The translations under genes were made by a program, and so were the position numbers. From assembly GCA_038380795.1 (NCBI GenBank), contig CM076274.1, positions 19,438,027 through 19,502,026 of the forward strand: a stretch of DNA of 64,000 bases. Reading direction: 5' to 3'. How positions within the stretch are numbered: the stretch's first letter is position 1; each line of letters begins with the position of its first letter. Source of the DNA: Pyrocephalus nanus. Its lineage: Eukaryota; Chordata; Aves; Passeriformes; Tyrannidae. This document shows positions 44,151 to 56,342 of the stretch, piece by piece. Below the pieces are notes generated by a model. It was not told where the DNA came from. It ran no database searches and was given only the letters and a program-made list of their open reading frames with translations.

Positions 44151-44640
44151 GGCTGGGCACCGCCCGGGACACGCCGGAGCCCGGGGACACCCAGCGTGGC
44201 CCCGGCCGCGGGAGCAGCGGGAGCGGCCGGGACAGGATGTTCCACGTGGGAGCGGGCTCGGCCACCCATCGCTCCGCTGGAAACGCGGAGTCACAGCACG
44301 ACATTTCCTTCCCCTCCGCCGCCTCCCCCGCGCAGGGGCTGGCGGGGGGCCAGAGCCCCGCACCTCCCCCTGTCCTCCCCGCTTTCAGAGCCGGGTTCCT
44401 GGCTCTGCCCGCTCAGCACGTCCGGCATCCCCCCAGAGCCCCTCGGACAGCGAGCAGCCCCCCGTGGGTAGGGGTGCTCTGCTCAGCCCAGCCTAAACCC
44501 TCCCCACGTCGCAGCGCTGGCACAGAGAGAGTTTCTAAGTGTCCTGTCCCAGAGGGAGCCGGCAGCCAGCTTCCTCCTCCTGCCGCCCTTCCCACGGACG
44601 TGCTTTCCCAGGGAGGCGCAGGAAAGGTCGGGCAGGCAAA
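44030..44640 (-). promoter_or_regulatory. STARD8: CpG-rich promoter region of STARD8 exon 1
   Basis: CpG dinucleotides are dense at 44,040-44,380 and again at 44,510-44,600, with G+C well above the flanks, and no TATA box is evident. The region overlaps exon 1 and its 5' UTR. CpG-island promoters of this type usually start transcription at several sites. Confidence 0.6.
44114..44150 (-). CDS. STARD8: STARD8 coding exon 1 (CpG-island start)
   Basis: This exon encodes MLFYQLSPAAGT plus the first base of codon 13 and ends at a GGGTAAGC donor (phase 1). The frame stays open upstream to an ATG at 44,363, but that extension is arginine/proline-rich and resembles translated CpG island, so the ATG with purine at -3 at 44,150 is preferred. 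Intron 1 (42,662-44,113) is about 1.45 kb and includes a 14-bp repeat near its 5' end. The exon is weaker than the others because it is short and N-termini vary in this family. Confidence 0.6.
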
Positions 44641-46689
44641 AGCTCCTGCCGTGGGGGCACAGCCCGACGCTGGGCACAGCCCCGCACTGGGCACAGGGGT
44701 ACCCATTTCATGGGTTCCCAGCCCCCCCTGCCAGGGCAGGGTGATGGGGGCTGAGCCCAGAACTCATCCCTGGCTGCAGCTTCCCATGGGAATCCAGCCT
44801 GACCCCAGGGAATGGTGCCCACAGACCCTCCACTGCCTCAGCCCGAGCCCCGGCAGCAGCGACAGAAACGGGTTTCCAGTGGGGACTCTCTAATGTCTAA
44901 TACAGGCTCATCAAACACTACACCCACCCTCAGCAGGGCACAAAGAGGGTCTCGTTGCCTCCTCTGGTCAGCAAACAATTTCCAGGAGCTTGTAGCAACT
45001 CAGTATCTCTGAGATCTGCAGTTTAAATGGGCCGGAAATGATCCCATTCAAGTTGCATCGCAGGAGGAGCAGGCACAGGCAGACAGGCAGGGAAACACAC
45101 CCAGCAGAGCCCACACAGCCCTGAGAAACCAGGGGATAAATCCCACCAGCTTCCTGACTGCAGGCAGGGAAGACAGACCAGTGATCCCAATATGCCTCAT
45201 GCTCCCAAAGATCTCCATGGGAGATAAGCCCTTGGGAAACACCTGGACAGCCCCATAGGGTGAACCAGCACCAATATCCCCACTGGAAAAGTCTCCCAAT
45301 GGTGCATAACCCCCATGAGCCACCAGAGAACCCCCCCAGGCAAAGGCTCTGCCCTTCTCTGGCACCTGATAAGGCTGGATGGCATTTCCCAAGCCAAAGG
45401 CATCCACAGACGCTCTCCCCTGCCCTGCACCCAGCAAGGGGCACAGCCTGTGGCCCAGGGGCCACTGTGGGCCATCAGAAATGCCCTGAATGGGTCCAGC
45501 ACCCCCAGCCTGGGGTCACTCACCTGGTCCCCAAGGTGAGGAACCCAGACCCTCCAGCATCCTTCAGCACACCAGGGCAAGGGGCAGAAAGCAAAAATGA
45601 AGGAAGACAAGAGGCTCCCATTGTGCCAGAAAAAAGGGATAAAAACTAACATGGAAGCCGAAAAAAAGGACAAAATTCCCCAATCCCCTTCCTGCAGTCA
45701 CTGCACCCCAGCATTTCCCCAGACATAACGCACTGACAGCTCCAACAGGAATGGTTCTGGCTGTGGGGTGCCTGGAGTGTGACACCTCTGCCCTGAGTGC
45801 TTCTGGGGTTCCATTCACCCCACCCTGATCTGGAAGAGGTGTGGACAGGGAAAAGCCCAGGACCGTAAAACTCTACAACCAGCAACCTAGAACACCAGAG
45901 CCAGTAGAATTACAGGCAGGAAAGCCACTTCCCAGAACCCTGGCTCTGCACTTTCCCTTTAACAATCAAAACTAAGAAGGGAGAAATCCCAGCCCAGGCT
46001 CCCAGCTTCCCACAGCAAGGCTCCAAATCCCCACAAAACATCCCACACAGCCCATTAGTGTCTGAGGAGAAAACCCTGCCACAAAATCGCCCGCACGTTA
46101 CCTCATGGAAAGCTGGAAACAGCTGCCCAGCACTGCGGGGGCAGCTCCAACTCCAGCACCAGGGGGGAAAAATTGCTGGTTTTTCTTTCCTTTTGGTGAG
46201 ATTTCTTTCCATCCCACCTGAAACTAAAACACTGCCTACAACAGGGACTTCCCTTTCCCAGCTGGAAACAGAAGTTCTTGCCTGATTTTTACAGGAATGA
46301 CAGAAACTCCCAACACCTCTCCCAAACCAGGGGGATGTGCCTTCACTGCTTGGAAATGTGAGGAGCTGGAGCAGGTTTCCCATGAGAAAGGTGTGTGTAT
46401 CCTACTGCTGCTGAGGGTACTGGGGCCAGCACGGCCAGGGAAAGGGGGACTGACTCTGCCTGCAGCACCCAGTGCTGTGCCTGCAGAAATTGGGGCTGCC
46501 TCCCTGAAGGCATCACTCAAACACAGCCAGAGGCCAAACCCAGACCCTCTGTGCCCACTGGAGACCCCCCATCCCCTCCCAGTGTGCTGGGGAGGAAACC
46601 CCACACTGCCCCCCGGCACTGGGCATGCCTGGGGCTCCATGCCCACCAGGCTGGCCTCTTGGAGCAGGAGGCAGACAGAGCTTCACACA

Positions 46690-46800
46690 GCCATGGGCAT
46701 TCCCCATCCACGGGCATTCCCCATCCATGGGCATCCCCAATCCACGGGTATCTCCTGTCCATGGGCATCCCCAATCCACGGGCACCCCCCATCCCTGGGC
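46690..46800. repeat. 18-bp repeat, about 6 copies
   Basis: Degenerate units of the form GGGCATCCCCAATCCACG, period about 18, upstream of STARD8 exon 1. Confidence 0.85.
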
Positions 46801-47840
46801 AGCTTGGCACAGGGCACCAATGAACACCAGTTATCTGCTTCCAGCTCCCAGCACCATCCAGCAAAGTGCAGAGACTTCAGAGCCACCAGCACGGACAGGG
46901 CACATGGGCAGCAATGAGGAATGCTCTTGGATGTTCTCCCAGGCATGGCGTGTTTCCATAATTAACCTTCACGCAGTAAATAGGTCTCATAAGTTTTGGG
47001 AACTGCTCCTTTCTATGTCACCAAACAGAAGCATCACCTCTAGCCCTGAAATATCTGGCCCAAGGGCAACACTCCCTGGGGCTGGCACCTGGCAGGGGGG
47101 ACAGCACTGCGGGGGCACCAGAGCCCTGTGCCACCCAGCTTCAGTCCCAGACAGCTGCTGTGTGCTGCACAAGGGACATCCAGGGGTAAAAACATTTCCA
47201 GAGACAGCACAGAAATTGCTGGATGGTGTCTGTGTGGGGGCCAGTACCTGAGCACTGGCTGGTACAACCTGGACAGGAATCCCTCTGGCCACCATGGAGC
47301 AGGGAGACTGGAGCCATTGTGTTTGTGGATCAGATCTGATCAGAATCCACGTGGGATGGGTGTGGAGGCCCCCAGCAGCACCACTGCAGCCCCCAGCAGC
47401 CCCCAGAGCGCTCCCCCCACCTTATCTCTGCCCCCTCGGCTCAGCTCCAGGGCTGCCTGTAACCGCCCTTATCAGCTGGAGGGATGAGGCAGCTCTGGTT
47501 TCCTCTCCTCAAACGAGCCCAACAGCAGCCTCGGGTTGCTTATTGTGTTCTGAAAGCTCAAACCAGCCTGTGCACCCAAAGCCCCAGGGCCTGGTGCTGC
47601 GAGGTGCGGGCTGGCAGCTGTGAGGAAACCCTGCTGGAGCACCGTGCCCGGCCTAAAAGCAGCTCCTGCCCTTGCAGGTTGGCACCTGGGACAGGAGCTG
47701 CATCCCATGTGCACAGGGAACACCACTGCTTCCCCAAACATCACTTGGAGCAACTTGGTTTGCAACCTGTGCTGTTTCTATTAAAGATGAGAAGAAAGCA
47801 CTGAAGCAGCTACATCAGCCCCAAACACCTGAGGCTTAGG

Positions 47841-47975
47841 ATGATGGAATGGTTTAGGCTGGGAAAGCCCTCTAAGATCATCAAGTTCAGCACTGCCAAG
47901 GCCACCACTAACCCATGTCCCTTCTTCACACCAACACACCTTCACAGACCCCGCAGGGCAGGGTTGAACAGCACG
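47841..47975 (-). mobile_element. CR1 LINE fragment (minus)
   Basis: GATGGAATGGTTTAGGCTGG, AAGATCATCAAGTTCAGCAC and TGCCAAGGCCACCACTAACC match the inverted CR1 3' end of the subfamily with the 'CTGCCAAGGCCACCACTAA' segment. Confidence 0.8.
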
Positions 47976-48659
47976 CTCAGGGACACAGGAAGGACCCTTC
48001 CAGGAGGGTCACTGAACATGCCATTCAGTGATTTGATAGCAGGATGCAGTGGTGAGGCAGAGATGGACCTGGAACTGCCACGATGGCTACGGGAGTGTCC
48101 CACAGCACATTACAGATTCCTGCTCCCACAGGATGCCTCCTCCTGGCCCTTGGCTCCAGACAGCCCAGGAGTGCTGTGGCAGCTCAGGGGTTACACATCC
48201 CCCTCGAGCTGCAGCTGCAGAGCAGATGTCTGGGGTGAACAAGGGATGGAAAGAGAGAGGAACAGGAACAAAGGGCCAGGAAGGTGAGGACCCTGATCTG
48301 TCCTTGCCTTCTCCACCTGCATTTCTGCAGCTGCTCTGACCCCAGAGGAACAACCAAGAGGGCAGGACCATCCCCCTGTGCCGGGGAGTGCAGCAGTGAC
48401 AGCCCCTCACGTACCCCAGGAGTAACCTGGGCTTCTATCTCTGAAAAAGCAACAGAAAGCAATTTCATGGCAGAGAGGGCCCCTGGCTCCAGCCCACCCC
48501 GTGCACCACCCCAAGAAGGGCTCCATCAGCAACAGCACAGCCACTGCCGCCTCTGCCAGATCCATCCTTGGGGTGAATTCCTGCCTTGCCTTTGGCACTG
48601 GTTCACCATTCCCTTCCTCGCTGGTGTTTGCTGAGCCCACAAAGAGAAACCCAGAAGAG

Positions 48660-48800
48660 AATCACAGAATAGTTTGGTTTGGAAGGGGCCTAGAAATCAT
48701 CTAGACCCCTGCCACGGGTAGGGGCACTTTCCACTAGACCAGGTTGATTCAAGCCCTGTCCAAACTGGCCTTGGACACTTCCAGGGATGGAACAGCCACA
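48660..48800 (-). mobile_element. CR1 LINE 3' end (minus)
   Basis: AATCACAGAATAGTTTGGTT, GGAAGGGGCCTAGAAATCAT and GGCCTTGGACACTTCCAGGG are the inverted CR1 tail. Confidence 0.9.
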
Positions 48801-50982
48801 AGGAGCAAGATCAAAATAGCTACTCAGATGCTGAAAAAAATAATCCATCTTGCCCATCCTGTATCCCACCCTTTCTAAAATTGCCCTGCTGTTTTCCTGT
48901 TGGCCATCCCATGGATCTCACACACACTTTGTTTGGACTAGTGGGCGCCGTCCCTCCGGGGGCAGCCAGCGGTGCCGGAGCTTGGGCACGGATCCCCCAC
49001 TGCAGGTCCTGGCCTAACCACACCTCCCCTGTGAGGAGGGAGTGTATCCCACATTTCTTAACATGGACAGCAACAAAAGTCCAGTTTGGACTGCTTGGAA
49101 GAGCGTTAGACCCAGCACAGACAGCAAAACCCCCCCAGCCTATCCTGCCTCTGGCACGGTCAACACCCAGAGCGCTGCATGCCAGTGCTGCCCTCAGCAC
49201 AGCACTCACCACAGGCAGCACGAGACCCAACAGCCACCACCAAAGGCCAAGGAAGACCAAGGCAAACACCAACAGTTCTGCTAAGAAAACAGAACCAGCA
49301 GCAGCTCTGACTTTGCAGGGAGTTCTCAGTTCCATTGCAGCACCCACAGCAGATATCCATTTGCATCTCCTGCTTCAGCTGCTCTCCTGCATCCCACCCC
49401 AGGGAGCAACCCTATGCTCCTACTGCTAAATCCAGACACCAAAAAACAGTTACTCCCTTAATACATGAGGGAATTCCCTCCAACTGTTATGCATTTATTT
49501 AGCACAAACACGTGTGTGTTACCAGAGGAACCCACGGAGCAGCATTCCCTCGTGGTCTTGCTGCAGTTTTTCCATGCTGTACAGAATCACAAACCCAGCT
49601 GAGGAATGCTCAGGCTCTGGTGGCTTTGGTGGGAGCCCTGCAAGCCCCCAGGGACAGGGAGCCCAAAGCACAGCTGTCACACCTGGCCAGTGGGCACTGC
49701 CACAGCCCTGGAGCAAAAATGTGCCCTCGCAGGAAGAAACAGGCACTGAATTCCCAGCAGAGGCACGAAGGGTTAGTTTAGGGCTCTCTTCTTCCCTTTT
49801 TAAAGGCTTCAGTACAAAAATAACCCCAAATCAAGTGTTTCCCAGCTCTGTGCAATTATCTGCCTCCTTCCCCTGCCTGCCCCATTCCCCACTGCAGTGT
49901 GACTCCAAAGCCACCTCCCTCTGCCTGTGGCCACCAGCCTTGGCACTGGTTTATCAACTGGTCCCTGCCATGTGGGGAGAGCAACAAACTCAAAACCTGA
50001 GTTTCACAGAGCAGCCACAGACCATTTCTCAGGTGGACACGGGTCTGTGTGTGCCAAGGCAGGGCTGTCACCTGCCCATGGGGCTCTCCCATCGGGACCC
50101 CCTCCTGCTGCTCCCAATGTCCACTGGCACCACTCGGGCATCACTCACCTGACTCCAGGGGGCATTTTCCTCCCCACACCACAGCTCCAAAGCCTGTTCC
50201 CTTCTCATTCCTTCCTGTCCTCTTAATGCAGCTTTGAAGTCAGTGAACTGGTGTCAGCAGGTGATGCCACATCTCACGGCACAGCTGGTACTGGCACCAT
50301 CATGCTCCCAGTCATGTCAGCTGCCATCCCACCACCCTCACTGCCTGGCAGGAGGTGGGGGTCAGGCTCACAGAAAGGCATTTTGGCTCGGGCTCAGGAA
50401 AAAAAAACAGAGATCAAGAGGAGCTGGCACACGGCACTCACTGTGCTCTCACCGGCTCAGCTGCCTCTGTCAGAAATAAACCCAAATATTACCAAGGTTG
50501 CACCTTCCCTGGGGAGCAGAAGGGGGAGGAAAAGCCCCACACGGTGTGACCGAGGCCAGCCCGTGCTCTGTCACTTCCATTGTCCCTCATCTCTGTCCCA
50601 CACAGCTGCAGCTCAGGTGCCAGGGCTGTGTCCCAGCACAGCGCGGGGTCCCTGCACACCCCCTGCACCCCGCCCCAGGGACAGCCAGGGCAGCAGCTAC
50701 AGATCACTTCAAGGGGAAAAAAAGGGAAAGGAAAGTCTGTTTGTCAAGAAAATATAAAAAAATCCCCAACTTAAAAACAACACAACCAACACCTCTGAAC
50801 CCTTCCCTCACCCTGCTGTGCGAAAGCCAGAGCGAACCACCCTGCTGCAGAGGAAATGCTGCTTCCAAGAAATCTCTGACAAGAGAAAAGGTCATTTTAC
50901 AGCCTTTCCCACCTCCCCTGAGAGCGTTTGCTGGCTGGAGCCTCCCAATCCAAACACAGAGCCTGGACACGAGCAGACTCAC

Positions 50983-51055
50983 CATGGCAGGAGCTGTTAA
51001 TCCCGGCTTTGTTCATTGGAAACCGTGGATTAAACGCAGAAAAAAGTATCAGCAT
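50983..51055 (-). CDS. STARD8: Candidate alternative first coding exon of STARD8
   Basis: On the minus strand an in-frame TGA lies upstream, then ATG at 51,055 with G at -3 (peptide starts MLILFSAF), a second in-frame ATG at 51,016 (MNKAGINSSCH), and a strong donor CCATG|GTGAGT at 50,983/50,982. The exon ends in phase 1, exactly what exon 2 of STARD8 accepts, giving ...NSSCH-EIEAKKACDW. It lies just downstream, in transcript order, of the CpG island at 51.1-51.5 kb. Alternative first exons joining the SAM exon are known in DLC-family genes. It could be a chance donor; transcripts would decide. Confidence 0.45.
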
Positions 51056-51084
51056 GACCCCCGGCCTCCTTCATCCCCTCCTTG

Positions 51085-51480
51085 GCCACCCAGCACTGTC
51101 CGCCGGTGGTTGGAGACCTTCCCACAGGCACCCCGGGAGAGCGCCGACCTTTCCCCGCGGTGCCGATCCGATCCGACCCGCTGTGCCCCGCAGCTGCCGC
51201 GCTGCTCGTCACCAGCAAACAGGACATCCCGGCCGCGCAGGGCTGAGCCCCGAGAAGGGGGTGGGAGCAGCGGGGAGGGCTCCATCCGGAGCGCCGGGGA
51301 GAGCTGAGCCGCTCCCAGCTCCGGGACAGCCCCCCGAGCGGGCACAGCCCCCGTTCCCGCAGCACCCGCACCCGGGGCTGCCCCGCACGGGGTGCCCGGG
51401 CCAGCCCGCAGAGCCGCAGCTTCCAATTCCAGCTGGAAACAGTGAGGGAATGAGAGCGAAGCTTCCCACGGGGCGGCACC
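51085..51480. promoter_or_regulatory. Upstream CpG island (likely alternative STARD8 promoter)
   Basis: About 400 bases with very high G+C and frequent CpG (for example 51,125-51,200 and 51,225-51,400), standing out from the flanks. No protein-coding exon was recognised in it on either strand. Its position just 5' of the candidate first exon at 51,055-50,983 suggests a minus-strand promoter. A divergent or unrelated transcript is equally possible from sequence alone. Confidence 0.5.
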
Positions 51481-54400
51481 GTGCCAGCTCCAGGCGCAGG
51501 GAGCGGCGCTGGATGGGAGCGTGGCACTGCCCTGCGGTACTCCAGGAGGAGAGGGATGGGCACCCCAAAGCCCCCTTTTCCATCCCATCAGACATGGACT
51601 ACTCAAGCCACTGACTGTGATCTCCAGCTGAGGCTCCTCTCGGCTGCCAGCCTCTGCCCAGGAATGCAGCTTTCTCTGCCAGGGATGACAAGGCTGGGGA
51701 AAGGGAAAGACAAGGCTGACCCATCATAAATTTCCCAGTCCCTCAAGGTACCAAAGAGGACTAAATGCTCAAAAAGGTGGTTCAGGGACAACCCCAGGGG
51801 TGCCTGCAACCCAAGATATCCAGACCTAATAGCCCAGTTCCCTACAAAGTCACAGTTCATGCTCAGCCCAGTTTGCTCCACCTGCCCTGGGAGTGCAGCA
51901 GGACTCCACTCACCTCTCAGCAGCCCAAAGCAGAGGGGTCAGCACAGCCCCCGTGAGAAGCTGTGGTTGACACTGGATTAGTCTCCACAATGAAAAGCAC
52001 ATTTCCTGCAACTGCACTTCCCAAGCCGGTGCTTTGGCACAAATCATTCCCAGAACGAGCTGTGAGATCCCCTCAGCAGCTGAGCATCACCTCTCCTGTT
52101 TCTGACTCCCAGTGAGAAACGTGACAGGTCTCTCATCCCTGTGCAGGGATACGGCAGCAGCAAACAAACATCCTGCCTGCCCCCCAGCTTCCTTACACCG
52201 GGCAGGGCAGACACAAGAGAGCAGGAAGAGGCAGGACACGGACCCGAGGGCCACTGTGGTGTCTTCTGCCTTCTCCAAACACAGGCCCCTCCACACCACA
52301 ATGTCCCAACAGGCAGTGGACGCTCAGACAACAGCCCATGTCATAACAAAAATGTGGACAAAGGTGGAAGCAAACAGCACAGACCTCATGTTAGGGAGGT
52401 CACCAAGCCAAACAGGAGCCCACAACCTGCCTTGTTTTTTTTCCCTTTCTCCCCACTGGAAGGAGATGCTGTTGAGGCTGGATTTGAAGCTCAAGGCTCC
52501 CTGTTCTTTATGAGCCAGCAGGAGATGCTGGGACAGCAGGACAACAGCCTTTTGGAGAAGTCTTAAAGGATGTCATAGTTTTGCAAGGAGACAAAGGAAC
52601 ATTTCAAAAAAATACAGAAGTCTCCTTGCCAGGAATGTGGGGAATGTCAGGGAATATTACAAAACAGGATACAAAAGCTGGCCTCAAGCGATGTTAGAGA
52701 CGCATACACTGGCCTGACAGTCAAGATGCTGAATCCCAGTGAAAGACCAACCATGGGAATGGCAGAGGCAGTTTACATGGTCCCATCTGTCTGTCTCCCA
52801 CCAGTGAATCCAGCACAGCCAGCTCTGCCAGCCATCTCTGTGCCCCTTCCCACAGCCAAGCCCACCCTGCACCAGGACACAGGTCAAAACAGAGGCCTTC
52901 ACATAAAACAGGGCATTTCTGAGGAGCTGAGGCAAGCAAAGCCTGTCAGGACACGGTGAAGAGCCATGAGTCAGGGAGGATCTGAGGATGCACAAAGAGA
53001 ATGGGCTGAAGGTCATGAATCCCAGACCTTTGATGTAAACAATGAGGAAAAGAGATGGTTCAAACTATTTTTCTTCAGTTTGGTTAATTAACCAAGGACT
53101 TCCTGGCCATCCAAAGGATTTCCAGGCACAGGAGCTCCCACCCCCTCACACAGCTATTCCGACTCTTGGGAAGTTATGACGCCGAAGGCATCAGAGCCAG
53201 AGCGGTGGCTGCCAACAGCAGGGTCAGGAGCAGAGGAACAGCTCCTGGGGTCAGGCCAAGGAGAAGCCCAGGGGTCAGGAGGCAGCAGGAAGACCCAATT
53301 CCACACACCAGCCGCTTGCAATAGAAAACAGAGGCCACTTACTGGCAGAGCAGTGCCTTTGGCAGGAATGGGCATGTTTGTTCCAGCTTCCCTTCCATGT
53401 GAAACCCCCTCTGTAAGGAAAAGATTTGTCACAGCAAGACCCACTTGGGGTTTTCTTGCCCAGCCCTGACAGCACAACAGCTCTGCTGGAGCTCACAGCC
53501 AGACAAGGTGAAGATGGAGCTGCTTGAGAGAGACAGGTCCCCTCCTGATGGCAGGATGATGCCAGGGCTGGAAAAGGCTCCAGCCCACATCCACTGCTTT
53601 CTAAGGGTGATACAAGGAACACTTTGGCCTAAAGACAGTCATTCTGAAAAACCCACCATGATCATTCAGGGAGGAACCTCTCCAACCAAACCTCCACCGC
53701 AGTGGCTGTTCATGGCAGGGAAGTCCCTCTCTCCCCACAGTTTCATGGCAGGAGGGAGGAGTGCTGTCCCAGAGCTCTTTGGCTGATGGAAAACCAGCCA
53801 GGAGGAGCCTCCACAGGGCTTGAAGCCTGTCTGTCCATGTGTCACAGAGTGAGGGACCCTGGCAGGTCCTGCACCTCAGAGGGGCTGCCCAACCCAGAGC
53901 ACCCAGGGCTGTCTCAGTATAAAACTTGGCACAGCAGTATTTTACTCGTGCATGTCCCAAGCAGTCAGTGTTGTGTCCTTCAGAACAACACTCTAAAATG
54001 CTCATCTCTTCCCAAGTAGGAGTTCCTTCCCAGTCCCACCAGTGTGCAGCGCTTGCCCCACTGGTGTTTCTGAGGAAGCCTTTTCCTCAGCAAAGCTCTC
54101 CCTCAGCGCTGCAGACCGACGTGTTTGTGGTCTATCAATCAGCTCACACCCTTCTAGAACCCTGCCACGTCTATCTTTATGAGCCACTAATTTTTGACTC
54201 ACATGCGTGTTTTTGGAAGGGACCCAAGGCCCAGCACAGCTCAGCAGCCTCAGCATCTTCGGGACGAGCGGCTCCTGCCCCCACCCCACGGCCACTCGCT
54301 GACCAGCCCGTCCGAGAGCCCACGCTTCTGCCCACAGCCCCCAGTCCTGGTGCCCTCACACGTGGCTGCACTGCTGCTCACCCAGTGCCCACCTGAGCGA

Positions 54401-55907
54401 GCCACAGCCACGGGCACCGGGCCGGGAACGCTGCCCTGCCCTGCCCGGCACGGGACAGGGGACGCTGCTGACCCGTGACGGCCGCGCACAAGGACTCGCT
54501 GCTCTGCCCGCCGGCTGCTCACTGAGCCTTCCATTCCCACCTGCCCACAGGACTGCAGAGCGTCACGAGGTGCCTCTGGGCCAAGAGCACTGAGAGGGGC
54601 CAGGGGAGCTGATCTTTGCTCTCCCTGGGTCTCCAGAGCCTTCCCACGGCATCTCCTCCCTCTCCCACTGCACAGCGCCCCTGTGCCCGTGCCCACCCCA
54701 GATCCCAGCAGAGCTGGGGATGAAGGGGAGCAGTGAGGAAAAGCAGGGAAAGCACTGACAAAACCATTCCGTGCTCTGCCGGGCTGAGGAACCCGGCCAA
54801 GGAACACGAGCCCTCAATAATGCATGGAACACAGCCTTACACAACACCGAGCACATCCCCCTGTGCTGCCAGGAGCCCTTCACGGCACAGCTCCTGCTCA
54901 AGGAGCGGCACGAACCACCTGAGAGCAGCCAGGCAGGTGACTGGCTCTGCCAGCACAGGTGAAGAGCAGCCCAAGGACAGTCAAGATCTCCACAGGCAGT
55001 GGCAGTAAAGAGGGACTGGGATCTCTGAAGATTCAGGTCCCATCTGAAGCCAGCACCAGACACTTGGGGGACCTGGCTCTGCCAAGGCAGATGTTCTTAA
55101 CACACCACATTTCCTCTTCTCCATGAAAACCACAGATAAAATATCAGTGAACCTTATCAAACACTAATCACTGAAACTCCTGATCCCGTTATCCCCTGCT
55201 TTCTCTGACGGCTGTGGCCATAGGAACAGAGACATGAGGAGAACCTCAAACCGAGAAGAGCCAGCCCAAAGCAGAGAGGGAGCAGGGGCCAAGGTGGGGC
55301 TGCCTCAGTGCTGCAAAGGCCCTGCGCAGATTTGTGTGTCTGAGAGGGGCAGGAAGGAAAAGCGTCAAACCACGGAGCTCAGCCAAGGGCCCAGCGCCGC
55401 TTCCGGCCACAGTTCTGCAGAACTCCATTAATGAGCCAACAGCTGCAGCTCCCCAGCCTTCACAGAAACAAAAAATTAATGAAAAAACAATCCCTGCTGC
55501 TCGAGCAGGTGGGAAAGCCGTGGAGAGCAGGAGAGGCAGCAGCACGGTGTGGCTGCAGCAGCAGCAGGACAGCGGTGCCAAGGCTCTGTGTGACCCCCAG
55601 CATGGCTTCTTCCATCAGAGGGAGAGGCCTGGGCACACCCAGCTCCTCTCATGGGTGGAGAAAGGTGATCCACCCAAAACTCAGTGGGTCCCAGCCTGCT
55701 CCTGCTGCCCCTTTCTGTGCCCAGGATCCTCGAGCCACCCACGGCCGGCTGGAGCCGCAGCTGCCCCTGCTCAAGGTCAGGCTGGCAGCACCCATGTGCC
55801 CAGGGAGCAGTGTGAGGCACCAAGCTCTGGCTCACCAGCAGACTCTGACTGTCCTCTTTGTTACCTCTTCAATCCCACACCACATTCCTGCTGCCACCAC
55901 ATGGATC

Positions 55908-56125
55908 ATGGAATCATGGAATCACAGAATGGTTTGAGTTGGAAGGGACCCTAAAACTCATTTCATTCCACCCCTTGCCACAGGCAGGGACACTTTCCAC
56001 GAGCCCCATCCAACCTGGCCTTGAACACTCCAAGGTAAGGGGCAGCCACAGCTTCTCTGGGCAACCCATGCCAGGGCCTGCCCACCCTCACAGGGAGAAT
56101 TTCTTCCCAGTGCCTCAGCAGCAAC
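55908..56125 (-). mobile_element. CR1 LINE 3' end (minus)
   Basis: It begins with the terminal repeats ATCATGGAATCATGGAATCA, then GGTTTGAGTTGGAAGGGACC, CCAACCTGGCCTTGAACACT and CCACAGCTTCTCTGGGCAAC. Well preserved. Confidence 0.92.
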
Positions 56126-56297
56126 TGAGGGTCAGCTCCAAACCCTCTTTCTGCATTTGAACATTTTGTGCTGGAAACAGAGCTCACCACACCAACCAGC
56201 ACCATCTGCTCCCTCTTCCCTGCCTCCTGCCACCCGGACACCAGCCATCAGACCAGAGCTACCTGTGCCCTGGCCCAGCCAGCGACAATCCCAGCTT

Positions 56298-56342
56298 GCA
56301 GGTGATGTTTGCAGGTGATGTTTGCAGGTGATGTTTGCAGGA
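56298..56342. repeat. 13-bp repeat, 3 copies
   Basis: GCAGGTGATGTTT occurs three times in tandem plus a partial copy. Confidence 0.9.

Larger units (their letters stand above)
44645..50975. other. Upstream flank or alternative intron 1 of STARD8
   Basis: Contains two CR1 fragments, the 18-bp repeat at 46.7 kb and a POU octamer ATTTGCAT at 49,359-49,366. If the exon at 51,055-50,983 is real, this whole stretch is intronic in that isoform. No other exon was recognised. Confidence 0.5.

Noticed and set aside
44151..44363. N-terminal extension of STARD8 exon 1 from an ATG at 44,363
   Set aside because: The added 71 residues are arginine/proline-rich CpG-island translation with no similarity to known DLC N-termini.
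46085..46110. Minus-strand CCATGAG|GTAACG as another STARD8 first exon
   Set aside because: A phase-1 reading needed for exon 2 puts TGA right before the junction, so it could only be noncoding. No CpG island is present.
50148..50175. Strong minus-strand donor TCAG|GTGAGTG
   Set aside because: The phase-1 frame is open but I found no in-frame ATG in good context and no CpG-rich sequence beside it. It could be a noncoding 5' exon; evidence is insufficient.
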